From assembly GCA_021812165.1 (NCBI GenBank), contig JAKAOO010000005.1, forward strand, positions 1-35,354: DNA of 35,354 nucleotides, given 5' to 3'. A program made the position numbers and the translations under genes. The DNA is from Pseudomonadota bacterium (GTDB lineage Bacteria; Pseudomonadota; Alphaproteobacteria; ATCC43930; CGMCC-115725). Under the pieces are notes generated by a model. That model was not told the origin of the DNA and searched no databases. It saw nothing but the letters and a program-made list of their open reading frames with translations. Positions 19,667-28,067 of this stretch are shown in pieces (the stretch's first letter is position 1; each line of letters begins with the position of its first letter).

Positions 19667-20467
19667 ATGCCTCCGATCCATCCCACCGCGGTCATCGCGC
19701 CCGGCGCCCGGATCGCCGAGGATGTTACGATCGGTCCCTACTCGATCGTCGGCGAGGATGTCGTCCTTTCGTCCGGGGTGAGGCTCGAGGCCCATGTCGT
19801 CGTCGGCGGGCGCACCACGATCGGTGCAGGGACGCGCATCTTCCCCTTTGCCGCGATCGGGCTCGAACCCCAGGATCTCAAATATCGCGGCGAGGAGTCG
19901 CGGCTCCTCATCGGCCGCAACAATACGATCCGCGAATATGTGACGATGAACCCGGGAACGGCCGGGGGCGGCATGGTCACGCGCGTCGGCGACGCGTGTC
20001 TTTTCATGGTCGGCGTCCACATCGCCCACGACTGCCAGATCGGCAACCACGTGGTGATGGCGAACAATGCGACGCTCGCGGGCCACGTCATCGTCGAGGA
20101 TCACGCGATTCTGGGCGGCCTTTCGGCGGTGCATCAATTCGTGCGGATCGGCAGGCACGCGATGGTCGGCGGCATGTCGGGGATCGAGCGCGACGTCATT
20201 CCCTACGGCCAGGTGATGGGGGACCGCGCCCGCCTCACCGGGCTCAACATCATCGGCATGCAGCGCCGCGGTTTCAGCCGGGACGAGATTCAGGGGCTGC
20301 GCAACGCCTACCAGCTCCTCTTTTCGGCGGATGGGACCTTTCTCGAGCGGGTCGAGGAGGCGGCGCTTCGCTTCAAGGACAATTCGCCCGTCGCCGACAT
20401 CATCGCCTTCATCCGCGCCGATTCGAGCCGCGCCCTCTGCCAGCCGAAGGGGATCGATGGCGGATAA
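19667..20467 (+). CDS. lpxA: UDP-N-acetylglucosamine O-acyltransferase
   Basis: IHPTAVIAPGARIAEDVTIGPYSIVG...NTIREYVTMNPGTAGGG...HIAHDCQIGNHVVMANNATLAGHV. Confidence 0.97.
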   Translation: MPPIHPTAVIAPGARIAEDVTIGPYSIVGEDVVLSSGVRLEAHVVVGGRTTIGAGTRIFPFAAIGLEPQDLKYRGEESRLLIGRNNTIREYVTMNPGTAGGGMVTRVGDACLFMVGVHIAHDCQIGNHVVMANNATLAGHVIVEDHAILGGLSAVHQFVRIGRHAMVGGMSGIERDVIPYGQVMGDRARLTGLNIIGMQRRGFSRDEIQGLRNAYQLLFSADGTFLERVEEAALRFKDNSPVADIIAFIRADSSRALCQPKGIDGG

Positions 20468-21356
20468 GCTCGGCATCGTCGCCGGCGGCGGGGAGTTGCC
20501 GCGGCTCCTCGTCGAAGCCTGCCGCCGCCGCGGGCGCGAGGTGTTTGTTCTTGCCCTCGAAGGGGCCGCCGACCCGCAGGCGCTGGCGGGCGTCCCGCAC
20601 GCCTGGTGTCGCATCGGCGCCGCCGCCACCGCTCTTTCCCTGCTGCGCCGGAACGAGGTGACGGAGATCGTCCTCGCCGGGACCGTGCGCCGGCCCTCGC
20701 TCGCGGCGCTGCGTCCGGATTGGCGCGCCGCCCGGCTTTTCGCCCGCATCGGCTTTGCCGCGCTCGGCGACAACGGCCTCTTATCGGCGGTCGTCGGGGA
20801 ACTCGAAGGCGAGGGCTTTCGGGTCGTCGGCGCGCAGGAACTTCTGGAGGCGGCGGAGATGCCGCAAGGCCCGCTCGGCGCGCTCCTCCCAGACCAGGAA
20901 GCCGAGGCGGACATCGCCCGCGGGCTCTCGCTCGCCCGCGCCCTCGGCGCGCTCGACATCGGCCAGGCGGTCGTCGTCCAGCAGGGCCTCCTCTTGGGGG
21001 TCGAAGCGATCGAGGGCACCGACGCGCTCCTGCGCCGTTGCGGCGCGCTCAAACGCGAAGGGCCGGGCGGGGTGCTCGTCAAGGTCGAAAAGCCGGGCCA
21101 GGAAGCTCGCGCCGACCGCCCGACCATCGGGCCCCGGACCGTTCTTCTCGCCGCCGAGGCCGGACTTCGCGGCATCGCGGTCGAGGCCGGGAGGACGCTT
21201 GTTCTTTCCCGCGAAGAGGTCCGCAAAACCGCCGACCGCGCCGGCCTCTTCGTGGTCGGCATTCCTTCGCCGGGCTCAGGACGGCGCCGGCCTTCATGTC
21301 CGCGGGCGACCTCTCGCCGCGGCGGTCCTCGGTCGGGCGGCGAGGGCTCGAAGTGA
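20457..21356 (+). CDS. lpxI: LpxI-family UDP-2,3-diacylglucosamine pyrophosphatase (DUF1009)
   Basis: KLGIVAGGGELPRLLVEACRRRGREVFVLALEG...GPRTVLLAAEAGLRGIAVEAGRTLVL; between lpxA and lpxB. Confidence 0.93.
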   Translation: MADKLGIVAGGGELPRLLVEACRRRGREVFVLALEGAADPQALAGVPHAWCRIGAAATALSLLRRNEVTEIVLAGTVRRPSLAALRPDWRAARLFARIGFAALGDNGLLSAVVGELEGEGFRVVGAQELLEAAEMPQGPLGALLPDQEAEADIARGLSLARALGALDIGQAVVVQQGLLLGVEAIEGTDALLRRCGALKREGPGGVLVKVEKPGQEARADRPTIGPRTVLLAAEAGLRGIAVEAGRTLVLSREEVRKTADRAGLFVVGIPSPGSGRRRPSCPRATSRRGGPRSGGEGSK

Positions 21357-22669
21357 AGATAGCCCGCGCAGAACCGCCCTTTCTCTTTTTCATCGCCGGC
21401 GAGCCCTCCGGAGACCGGCTCGGCGCCATGCTCATCTGCGCCTTGCGCCGGCGCTTGGGCGGGGATGTGCGCGTTGCCGGGGTCGGCGGCGAAGAGATGG
21501 CGAGGGCGGGCCTCAAAAGCCTCGTCCCTCTTTCCGATCTCGCCGTCATGGGGCTCGCCGAAGTTCTGCCGCGCGCGCCGCTTCTCCTGCGCCGGGTGAA
21601 GGAGGTGACGGCGGCGATCCTCGAATCGCGCCCGGACGGGGTGGTGACGATCGACAGTTCGGGCTTTTGCTGGCGGGTCGCCGCGGCGCTGCGACGGCGC
21701 GGCCTCAAGATCCCGCTCATCCATTACGTCGCGCCGATGGTCTGGGCGTGGCGCCCCGGACGCGCCCGGCGGATCGCCCGCCTTTATGACCATCTCATCA
21801 CGCTCCTCCCCTTCGAGCCGCCTTTTTTCGAGAAGGAGGGGCTTTCCTGCAGCTATTTCGGCCATCCGGTGACCGAGAGCGGGGCCGATCGCGGCGACGG
21901 CGCGCGGTTTCGCGCCCGGCACGGGCTTGGCGCCGAGGAGAGCGTGATCGCCGTCCTGCCCGGAAGCCGCAGCTTGGAAGTCGGGCGGCTGTTGCCGATC
22001 TTCGGCGCGGCGCTCGCGCGCCTCACGCCTCTCCTCGGCGGTTTTCGCGTCGTCGTCCCGACGGTCGCGACGGTCGCCGAGAGGGTCCAGAGCGGGATAA
22101 GCCGCTGGCCCGGCCGGCCGATCCTCGTCTCCGAGACCGGCGCCAAATACGACGCTTTTGCCGCGAGCCGCGCCGCGCTTGCCGCCTCCGGCTCGGTCGC
22201 GCTCGAACTCGCGATGGCGCGAGTGCCGATGGTCGTCGCCTACCGCCTCAACCCGCTGACCGACGCCTTCCTGCGGCGCCTCGTCAGGGTGCGCGAGGTC
22301 AATCTCGTCAACCTCATCCTCGGGCGGCGGCTTGTCGGCGAATATCTCGGCGGCGAATGCACGCCCGAGCGGCTCGCCGCGGCGCTCAGAGAGATCCTTC
22401 TCGACGAGGAGGTTCGCGCCCGCCATCGCGCCGGCTATGATGAGGCGATCGCGCCCCTCAAGGCCGGGGACGGGTCGCCCTGCCTCAAGGCCGCCGAAGA
22501 GATCCTCGAAATTGTCGCGGCGCATTCGCGCTCTAGAGCAAGTTCCGTTTGGGCCGAGCCGCCCTCGCATTTGTCATGGCCGGGCTTGACCCGGCCACCC
22601 ACGCCTTTAAAACCGCCACCGAATGTGGACGTGGATGCCCGGAACAGGTCCGGGCATGACGGCCAATGA
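21353..22669 (+). CDS. lpxB: Lipid-A-disaccharide synthase; C-terminal tail encoded by a REP-like repeat
   Basis: FFIAGEPSGDRLGAMLICALRRR...VTIDSSGFCWRVA...HYVAPMVWAWRPGRARRIARLYDHLITLLPFEPPFF; GTG start overlapping lpxI stop. Confidence 0.93.
   Translation: MKIARAEPPFLFFIAGEPSGDRLGAMLICALRRRLGGDVRVAGVGGEEMARAGLKSLVPLSDLAVMGLAEVLPRAPLLLRRVKEVTAAILESRPDGVVTIDSSGFCWRVAAALRRRGLKIPLIHYVAPMVWAWRPGRARRIARLYDHLITLLPFEPPFFEKEGLSCSYFGHPVTESGADRGDGARFRARHGLGAEESVIAVLPGSRSLEVGRLLPIFGAALARLTPLLGGFRVVVPTVATVAERVQSGISRWPGRPILVSETGAKYDAFAASRAALAASGSVALELAMARVPMVVAYRLNPLTDAFLRRLVRVREVNLVNLILGRRLVGEYLGGECTPERLAAALREILLDEEVRARHRAGYDEAIAPLKAGDGSPCLKAAEEILEIVAAHSRSRASSVWAEPPSHLSWPGLTRPPTPLKPPPNVDVDARNRSGHDGQ
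22573..22669. repeat. REP-like palindromic element of the alphaproteobacterial 'MAGLDPATHA' type
   Basis: gtcatggccgggcttgacccggccacccacgcc ... ggatgcccggaacaggtccgggcatgacggcc; two internal palindromes and roughly inverted ends. Confidence 0.75.
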
Positions 22670-22722
22670 CGTTCGCTGGACCTACGCGAAAAAGGCTCCA
22701 ATTCTTGAAAAGGAGGTCACCC

Positions 22723-23148
22723 ATGACCACGAGCGATGCCGAGCGAGGCGAAAGAGAGAAGTACCGGTTTCTCCACACGATGATCCGGGTGCGCGATCTC
22801 GATGCCTCCCTCGATTTTTACACGAAGCAGCTCGGCATGAAGCTTCTCCGGAAGCGCGACTACCCGACCGGGCGCTTCACCCTCGCCTTTGTCGGCTACG
22901 GGGGCGAAGAAGAGTCGACAGTGATCGAGCTCACCCACAATTGGGACCAGAAAGAGCCCTATACGCTCGGCAGCGCCTTCGGCCATCTCGCGGTCGCCGT
23001 GCCCGACGTCTCCAAGGCTTGCGAGAGGCTCGCCGCAGCCGGCGTCAAGATCCCGCGCCCGGCGGGGCCGATGGCGCATGGCGGCTCGGTCATCGCTTTC
23101 ATCGAAGACCCGGACGGCTACCGCATCGAACTCGTCCAGCGTTCGTAG
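22723..23148 (+). CDS. gloA: Lactoylglutathione lyase (glyoxalase I)
   Basis: FLHTMIRVRDLDASLDFYTKQLGMKLLRKRDYPTGRFTLAFVGYG...IELTHNWD...GHLAVAVPDV; upstream aaaggaggt. Confidence 0.95.
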   Translation: MTTSDAERGEREKYRFLHTMIRVRDLDASLDFYTKQLGMKLLRKRDYPTGRFTLAFVGYGGEEESTVIELTHNWDQKEPYTLGSAFGHLAVAVPDVSKACERLAAAGVKIPRPAGPMAHGGSVIAFIEDPDGYRIELVQRS

Positions 23149-23278
23149 GGTGAGAATGCCGGAGCGCGGGCATCGAGACGGCTTCTCCCCGGAACGCCCG
23201 CCCGCGGCCGTCCGGGGGTCGCAATGACAAACTAAGCGGCCGTCACCGGCGCCCCGGACTGACGACAATCCTCGCCCG

Positions 23279-23644
23279 TCATGAGGGCCGCGCGAGAAGC
23301 CAGGCGAGAAGCTCGGCGAGCGAGGCGCGGGCGAGATCGGGCGGCTCGCGTTCGCGCAGCCGCTCGACGACCGTGCCGAGCCGCGCCCAGAAGAGAGCGG
23401 CCGCGGGGTCGAGGTCGGGCGCCCGCGCCGGAGGCGGAGCGTCGGGGTCGGGATAGGCTGGCTCGGCGCGGGAGAGCGCGGCGGCGCGTTCCGGATCGAG
23501 ACCGCGCTCCTTGAGCCCGTCGCGGATGAGGGCGGCGAAGGCCGTGCGCGCGACGAGCGCCCCGCGCCGCTCGCTCCCGCTCTTTTTCGCCCTCTCGTGA
23601 GACGCCTCGATGCGGGCGAGGCGCTTATCCCGCGCACGCGACAC
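23279..23644 (-). CDS. Hypothetical protein overlapping the DUF5681 gene
   Basis: Ala/Arg-rich ORF downstream of and overlapping the DUF5681 gene; GTG start at 23644 assumed (open frame extends to 23719). Confidence 0.5.
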   Translation of the reverse strand: MSRARDKRLARIEASHERAKKSGSERRGALVARTAFAALIRDGLKERGLDPERAAALSRAEPAYPDPDAPPPARAPDLDPAAALFWARLGTVVERLREREPPDLARASLAELLAWLLARPS

Positions 23645-24125
23645 CGTCTTCTTCGAGAGCTTTGATGCGCCTTTCGAAATCGCTCGTGCTGATGGCGCGC
23701 ATGGCGGTATCCATGACACGGGAGAGTTCGAAGGCTTCGCCCGGGCTCAACCGGCCTTCGGCGGCCGCCCCGAGGATCGCCGCCGTGACGGAGGTGAGGT
23801 CGGCCGCGCTTTTGAGCGGCGGCAGCGGGATCCGCACGCTGCGCTCGCGGCGGGGCGCGAGGATGCGGTCGAGGCAGAGCTTCAGCGCCGTCGGATCGCC
23901 TTCGAGAGCGAGTTCGACCGCTTTGCGGGTGAGCCTTTCGCCTTCGCCTTCGAGCAGAAGCAGGGCGGCCTCGGTCGCGTGGTTGCGCGAGCCCTTCGGC
24001 CGCCCCGCCGGATTGCCGGATTGTCCCTTTGCAAAAGGGCGCCCCGGACCGCGCCTCTTGCGCGGCGCCAGCGGCAGCCCGGCCTCGGGCAAGTTTGGCT
24101 CTATCTGCAGCAAATCTGCAGCCAT
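23625..24125 (-). CDS. DUF5681 domain-containing protein
   Basis: RRGPGRPFAKGQSGNPAGRPKGSRNHATEAALLLLEGEGERLTRKAVELALEGDPTALKLCLDRILAPRRERSVRIPLP; ggaggtgcc upstream of ATG 24125. Confidence 0.8.
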   Translation of the reverse strand: MAADLLQIEPNLPEAGLPLAPRKRRGPGRPFAKGQSGNPAGRPKGSRNHATEAALLLLEGEGERLTRKAVELALEGDPTALKLCLDRILAPRRERSVRIPLPPLKSAADLTSVTAAILGAAAEGRLSPGEAFELSRVMDTAMRAISTSDFERRIKALEEDGVACAG

Positions 24126-24300
24126 CGGCACCTCCAGGAGTTTCGTTGGCCCACCGCGGGCGGGCCATTCGTTGCTACCATCACATGTTGATGTTAACAC
24201 ATGTTAGCGAGTATCGCAATCCCTAAATCACGGATGCGGGCCGCGAAGCGTCCGGGAGGTGGCCTGCGGGCGCTGCGGTCCAGGGATTACCAGGGATTAC

Positions 24301-24405
24301 GGTGACAGTGCATTTAATCGGCATGGTTTCGCGGTGGGGGTCGCGGCGACGCTTTAGCCAATTGCAGCTTGACCCCGGACAAGGGAAATTAAGCGGACTG
24401 TCACC
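24301..24405. repeat. MITE-like segment bounded by an imperfect 18-bp inverted repeat
   Basis: ggtgacagtgcatttaat (24301-24318) vs reverse complement of 24388-24405 = ggtgacagtccgcttaat, 15/18 identical. Confidence 0.6.
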
Positions 24406-24585
24406 GGAATTCGAATTCGTCCGCCCGAGACGCCGCTGTTGCGTGCCGGCCGACCGCCGACTGTGGCTTGATGGAGCCCGCGGGCCCGCGGGTCGGCAGG
24501 CCGAGCGAATGTCTTGACCTGCCCACCCTTCGATTCATGATGGTCCGCGTCGTAGCCCGGCAGAGCGGTGAGGGAGGCAAACCCG

Positions 24586-26034
24586 ATGCGCACCCATGTC
24601 ATTCATCTCGTAAATCCCAAAACCGATTCGCTGACGACCCGCCCGATCTATGCGAAGCGAGCGCTCTATTCGCCGCTCGCCGGTTTGCTTGCGGTGGCCG
24701 CGGCGATCCCACGAGACCGCTACGAGATCGTGCTGACGGACGAGAATATCGAGCCGATCGATTTCGATCTCGAGGCGGACCTCGTCGGGATCTCGGCGAT
24801 GACGAGTTACGTCAATCGCGGATACGCGATCGCCGATGCGTTCCGGGCCAAGGGTGTGCCTGTCGTCATGGGGGGCGTTCATCCGAGCTTTATGCCGGGG
24901 GAAGCCCTGCGGCATTGCGACGCCGTTGTGATCGGCGAGGTCGAGCTCGTGATCGACAAGTTACTCGATGATCTCGATCATGGCGTCATGCGCGGAGCCT
25001 ACAAGTCCGAGCTCCTGCATCCGATGGTCGGCCTGCCGATGCCGCGCTACGACCTGGTCAAGAAAAACCGCTATTTCAACAGCACCTTCGTCCAGACCTC
25101 GCGCGGCTGTCATCAAGGCTGCACCTTCTGCGCGGAACCGCTGATGAATGGCCTCAAATTCCGTTATCGGCCGGTAGGCGAAGTGGTCCGGGAGATCGAG
25201 AATTGCGGATCCCGCAACATTTCCATCAACGACGCCGATTTTTTCGGCACGCCCGAACGCCCGAAGGAAGTGATGCGCGCTCTGAAGCCGCTCAAGATCC
25301 ACTGGCAGGCCGGCGTCACCTCGAAGCTCGCGCAGGATGACCGGATGCTCGAACTCGCCGCCGAAAGCGGCTGCACCCTGCTGAGCATCGGCTTCGAATC
25401 GATCTCGCGCGCCACCCTCAAGAGCGTACATAAGCATGTCAATCGGCCGGAGCAGTTCGCGGCTCTCGTTCAGAAGGTGCACTCTTACGGGATCATGGTT
25501 TTCGGCCTTTTCATGTTCGGCTTCGACGGCGACGACGCCTCGGTTTTCGAGGAAACGGTCGATTTCAATATCGGCGCCGGATACGACGCCTGCGCCTATT
25601 CGACGCTGACGCCCTACCCCGGCACGCTCACCTGGTACGAGATGAAGCGAGCCGACCGGATCGTCTCCTTCGACTGGACGAGGTACGACCAGGGCCACGT
25701 CGTCTATCGACCGGCGCAAATGTCGGCGGATGAGCTGTGCCGCGGCGGCAATGATGCGTACCGGCGCTTCTATTCGTCCTCTTCGATCCTCGGTCGCTTC
25801 CCTCTGCGCGCTCGGCGGCACCGCGCTCAATGGCTGCTTTACAACCTTCTGATGCGAAAAGGCTCGCGGTTCGGGGACAACATTGTCGCCCCGCCGACGC
25901 CGGACCCCGAGATCGTGCCAATGCCGCCGATCTTGCCCGTGAAGGAAGAGTGGCGCGCCGCCGTGCTCGATGCGGCGCGAGAGGCAATCGATCAGGACCT
26001 GCGCTTGCGCCCTCGCCAACGCGTCCTCGGATGA
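24586..26034 (+). CDS. B12-binding-domain-type radical SAM protein
   Basis: Rossmann-like N-terminus (DLVGISAMTSYVNRGYAIADAFRAKGVPVVMGGVHPSFMPGEAL), radical SAM motif SRGCHQGCTFCAEP (CxxxCxxC). Confidence 0.88.
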   Translation: MRTHVIHLVNPKTDSLTTRPIYAKRALYSPLAGLLAVAAAIPRDRYEIVLTDENIEPIDFDLEADLVGISAMTSYVNRGYAIADAFRAKGVPVVMGGVHPSFMPGEALRHCDAVVIGEVELVIDKLLDDLDHGVMRGAYKSELLHPMVGLPMPRYDLVKKNRYFNSTFVQTSRGCHQGCTFCAEPLMNGLKFRYRPVGEVVREIENCGSRNISINDADFFGTPERPKEVMRALKPLKIHWQAGVTSKLAQDDRMLELAAESGCTLLSIGFESISRATLKSVHKHVNRPEQFAALVQKVHSYGIMVFGLFMFGFDGDDASVFEETVDFNIGAGYDACAYSTLTPYPGTLTWYEMKRADRIVSFDWTRYDQGHVVYRPAQMSADELCRGGNDAYRRFYSSSSILGRFPLRARRHRAQWLLYNLLMRKGSRFGDNIVAPPTPDPEIVPMPPILPVKEEWRAAVLDAAREAIDQDLRLRPRQRVLG

Positions 26035-26125
26035 AGGGCGCCGGGCGGCGTCGCCGGAGAAGCGCACGCGCAAGCTCCGCCGCCTGAGGCATCTTCCTGC
26101 GGCATTTCGCGGTCCGGCGGCCGGT

Positions 26126-26761
26126 TCAGCCGGCGCGGCGGTAGTTGCGGCAAAGAAGGCGCAGGCGATCCTTCATCTGCGGGCGAATCCTTTCGGGCGA
26201 AGGGGTGGCCGCGGCCGCGCGTTGCCAGGCGCCGCCGGTCACGACCTCGGGCGCTTCCAGATGGTAGAGGGCGAGGTAGGTGTGGCTGCTGTCGCCGGCG
26301 CGGAAACGGCGCGCCGAGAGCACCCCCGGCACGCGCGAAAGAGCGGGAATATGCGCCTTGTCGTACCAGTCGTTGAATTCGCTCAGGGCCTCCCGCCCGA
26401 CATTGAAGGCGACGAGGAGGAGCCCTCCCGCGTCTTGCGGCGCCCTCTCTTCCCCAGGCAGGATTTGTTCGCCCTCGAAGCGCAAAATGCGGGTCGAGCG
26501 CTGGGTCACCCGCTTCGACCACGGCGACAGGTTCTGGTAGGCGATTTTGAGATATTCCGGGCTCTTGAGCACCGCGAGGCTCGAGAGATCGTAAGTCGCG
26601 ACCGAAAGCCTCGGATTCTCCGCGCCGAGCCAGCGCTCGCAGGAGAGAAACCCGGACACCCGCCGCCGTTCGGGAATGTGCTCGGTGTCGTACCAATCGT
26701 TGAACTCGTCTTCGGCCACTCGGGAAAAATCGAACGCGGCGATCAACAACCCCTTTGCCAT
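26126..26761 (-). CDS. Duplicated dimeric alpha/beta-barrel (EthD-like) protein
   Basis: Two tandem related halves: LLIAAFDFSRVAEDEFNDWYDTEHIPERRRVSGFLSCERW and LLLVAFNVGREALSEFNDWYDKAHIPALSRVPGVLSARRF. Confidence 0.7.
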   Translation of the reverse strand: MAKGLLIAAFDFSRVAEDEFNDWYDTEHIPERRRVSGFLSCERWLGAENPRLSVATYDLSSLAVLKSPEYLKIAYQNLSPWSKRVTQRSTRILRFEGEQILPGEERAPQDAGGLLLVAFNVGREALSEFNDWYDKAHIPALSRVPGVLSARRFRAGDSSHTYLALYHLEAPEVVTGGAWQRAAAATPSPERIRPQMKDRLRLLCRNYRRAG

Positions 26762-26893
26762 TTTCCGCTCCTCCTCTCGACTCCATTTCTCGGCCCCGCA
26801 ATGCGATTGCCGCCTGCGATCCGCCCTCAAGGCGTGACGCCCTTTCCGGCGCGCTCTCGCCGCGCCTTTTCGGTTTTTTCGAGCTCGATCCCC

Positions 26894-27060
26894 ATCGCCC
26901 ACTGGAACCTCCGCGGCCCAGCCTTCATCGCCATTCGCGAGCTCTTCGATACGATCGCGGGCGAGGCCGAAGACTATCGCGACACGTTCGCCGAACACGC
27001 GGCGCAGCTCGGCGCCACCGATTACCGGCTTCGGCTCGTCGAGTCGCCCCTCGGCCACGG
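26894..27060 (+). pseudogene. Fragment of a Dps-family ferritin gene
   Basis: IAHWNLRGPAFIAIRELFDTIAGEAEDYRDTFAEHAAQLGATDYRLRLVESPL matches the Dps HWN.xGP.FxxLHELFD..........AER..QLG pattern; no intact gene around it. Confidence 0.75.
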
Positions 27061-27066
27061 CTCACG

Positions 27067-28011
27067 TCAGAGCGCGCGGCGGTCGATCGCGGCGAGTTCC
27101 TCGGGCGATAAGTTCCAGCCGATCGCGCGGATATTCTCTTCGAGCTGCTGCGGCGTGCTGGCGCCCATGATGACGCTCGAGACGACCGGCTTCAATAGCA
27201 GCCAGTTGAGCGCCAGCTCGAGCAGCCTACGGCCGCGCTCCTCGCAAAAAGCGCTAAGTTCTTCCATCACCTGCCAGTTCCGCTCGCTGAGAAAGCGCTC
27301 GCTATGGTGGTAATGGGGGTTGAGCCGTGCCCCTTCGGGAGGCGGAGCCCCGCGTTTGTATTTGCCGGTGAGGAAGCCTGCTGCGAGCGGGAAGTAGGTC
27401 AGAAGTCCGAGGCCGTAAGCCTCGATCGCGGGGATGAGCTCGGGCTCGATGCGACGCACCAGGATGCTGTACTCCTCCTGGCAGGAGATGAAGGCGCTGA
27501 GGCGATCGCGGCGCGCCAACCATTGCGCTTCGACCACCTGCCAGGCCGGCAGGTTGGAAGAGCCGATGTAGCGGACCTTGCCTTGCCGGACGAGATCGTC
27601 GAGCGCGGAGAGCGTCTCGTCCATCGGCGTCAGCGGATCGACCTGGTGCAACTGGTAAAGGTCGATCCAATCCGTTTTCAGTCGTTTGAGGCTGCCCTCG
27701 ACCGCCGACAGGATGTGGCGGCGCGACGCCCCCTGCGATCGGCCCGAATCGTCGAGCGGGCTTCCGAACTTCGTTGCAAGCACGATGTCCTTGCGCCGAT
27801 CGCCGAGGATCGAGCCCAAATATTCTTCCGAGGCAAAATGCCTGCCGGACGGGTACCAATCGGCCGTGTCGAAAAAGATGATGCCGAGATCGAGCGCTTT
27901 ATGCACGACCCGGCGCGTCGCCGCGAAATCGAGACGAACGCCGAAATTGTTGCCGCCGAGCCCGACGGCGGAAACCCGCAGGCCTGACCGGCCTAGATTG
28001 CGCTCTTCCAT
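27067..28011 (-). CDS. Aldo/keto reductase
   Basis: MEERNLGRSGLRVSAVGLGGNNFG...GIIFFDTADWYPSG...DWIDLYQLHQVDPLTPMDETLSALDDLVRQGKVRYIGSSN. Confidence 0.93.
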   Translation of the reverse strand: MEERNLGRSGLRVSAVGLGGNNFGVRLDFAATRRVVHKALDLGIIFFDTADWYPSGRHFASEEYLGSILGDRRKDIVLATKFGSPLDDSGRSQGASRRHILSAVEGSLKRLKTDWIDLYQLHQVDPLTPMDETLSALDDLVRQGKVRYIGSSNLPAWQVVEAQWLARRDRLSAFISCQEEYSILVRRIEPELIPAIEAYGLGLLTYFPLAAGFLTGKYKRGAPPPEGARLNPHYHHSERFLSERNWQVMEELSAFCEERGRRLLELALNWLLLKPVVSSVIMGASTPQQLEENIRAIGWNLSPEELAAIDRRAL

Positions 28012-28067
28012 CGTTTCCTGCGCGAGGGGTCGAGAAGGCGATTGGGGGACTGCGGATGGATCGCTCG

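Noticed and set aside
18902-22570. 1222-aa minus-strand ORF antisense to lpxD-lpxB
   Set aside because: Runs opposite to well-conserved genes; Arg/Pro/Asp-rich low-complexity product with no recognisable domain; typical stop-free frame in high-GC DNA.
24961-26073. 370-aa minus-strand ORF antisense to the radical SAM gene
   Set aside because: Sense frame has clear radical SAM motifs; antisense product has none.
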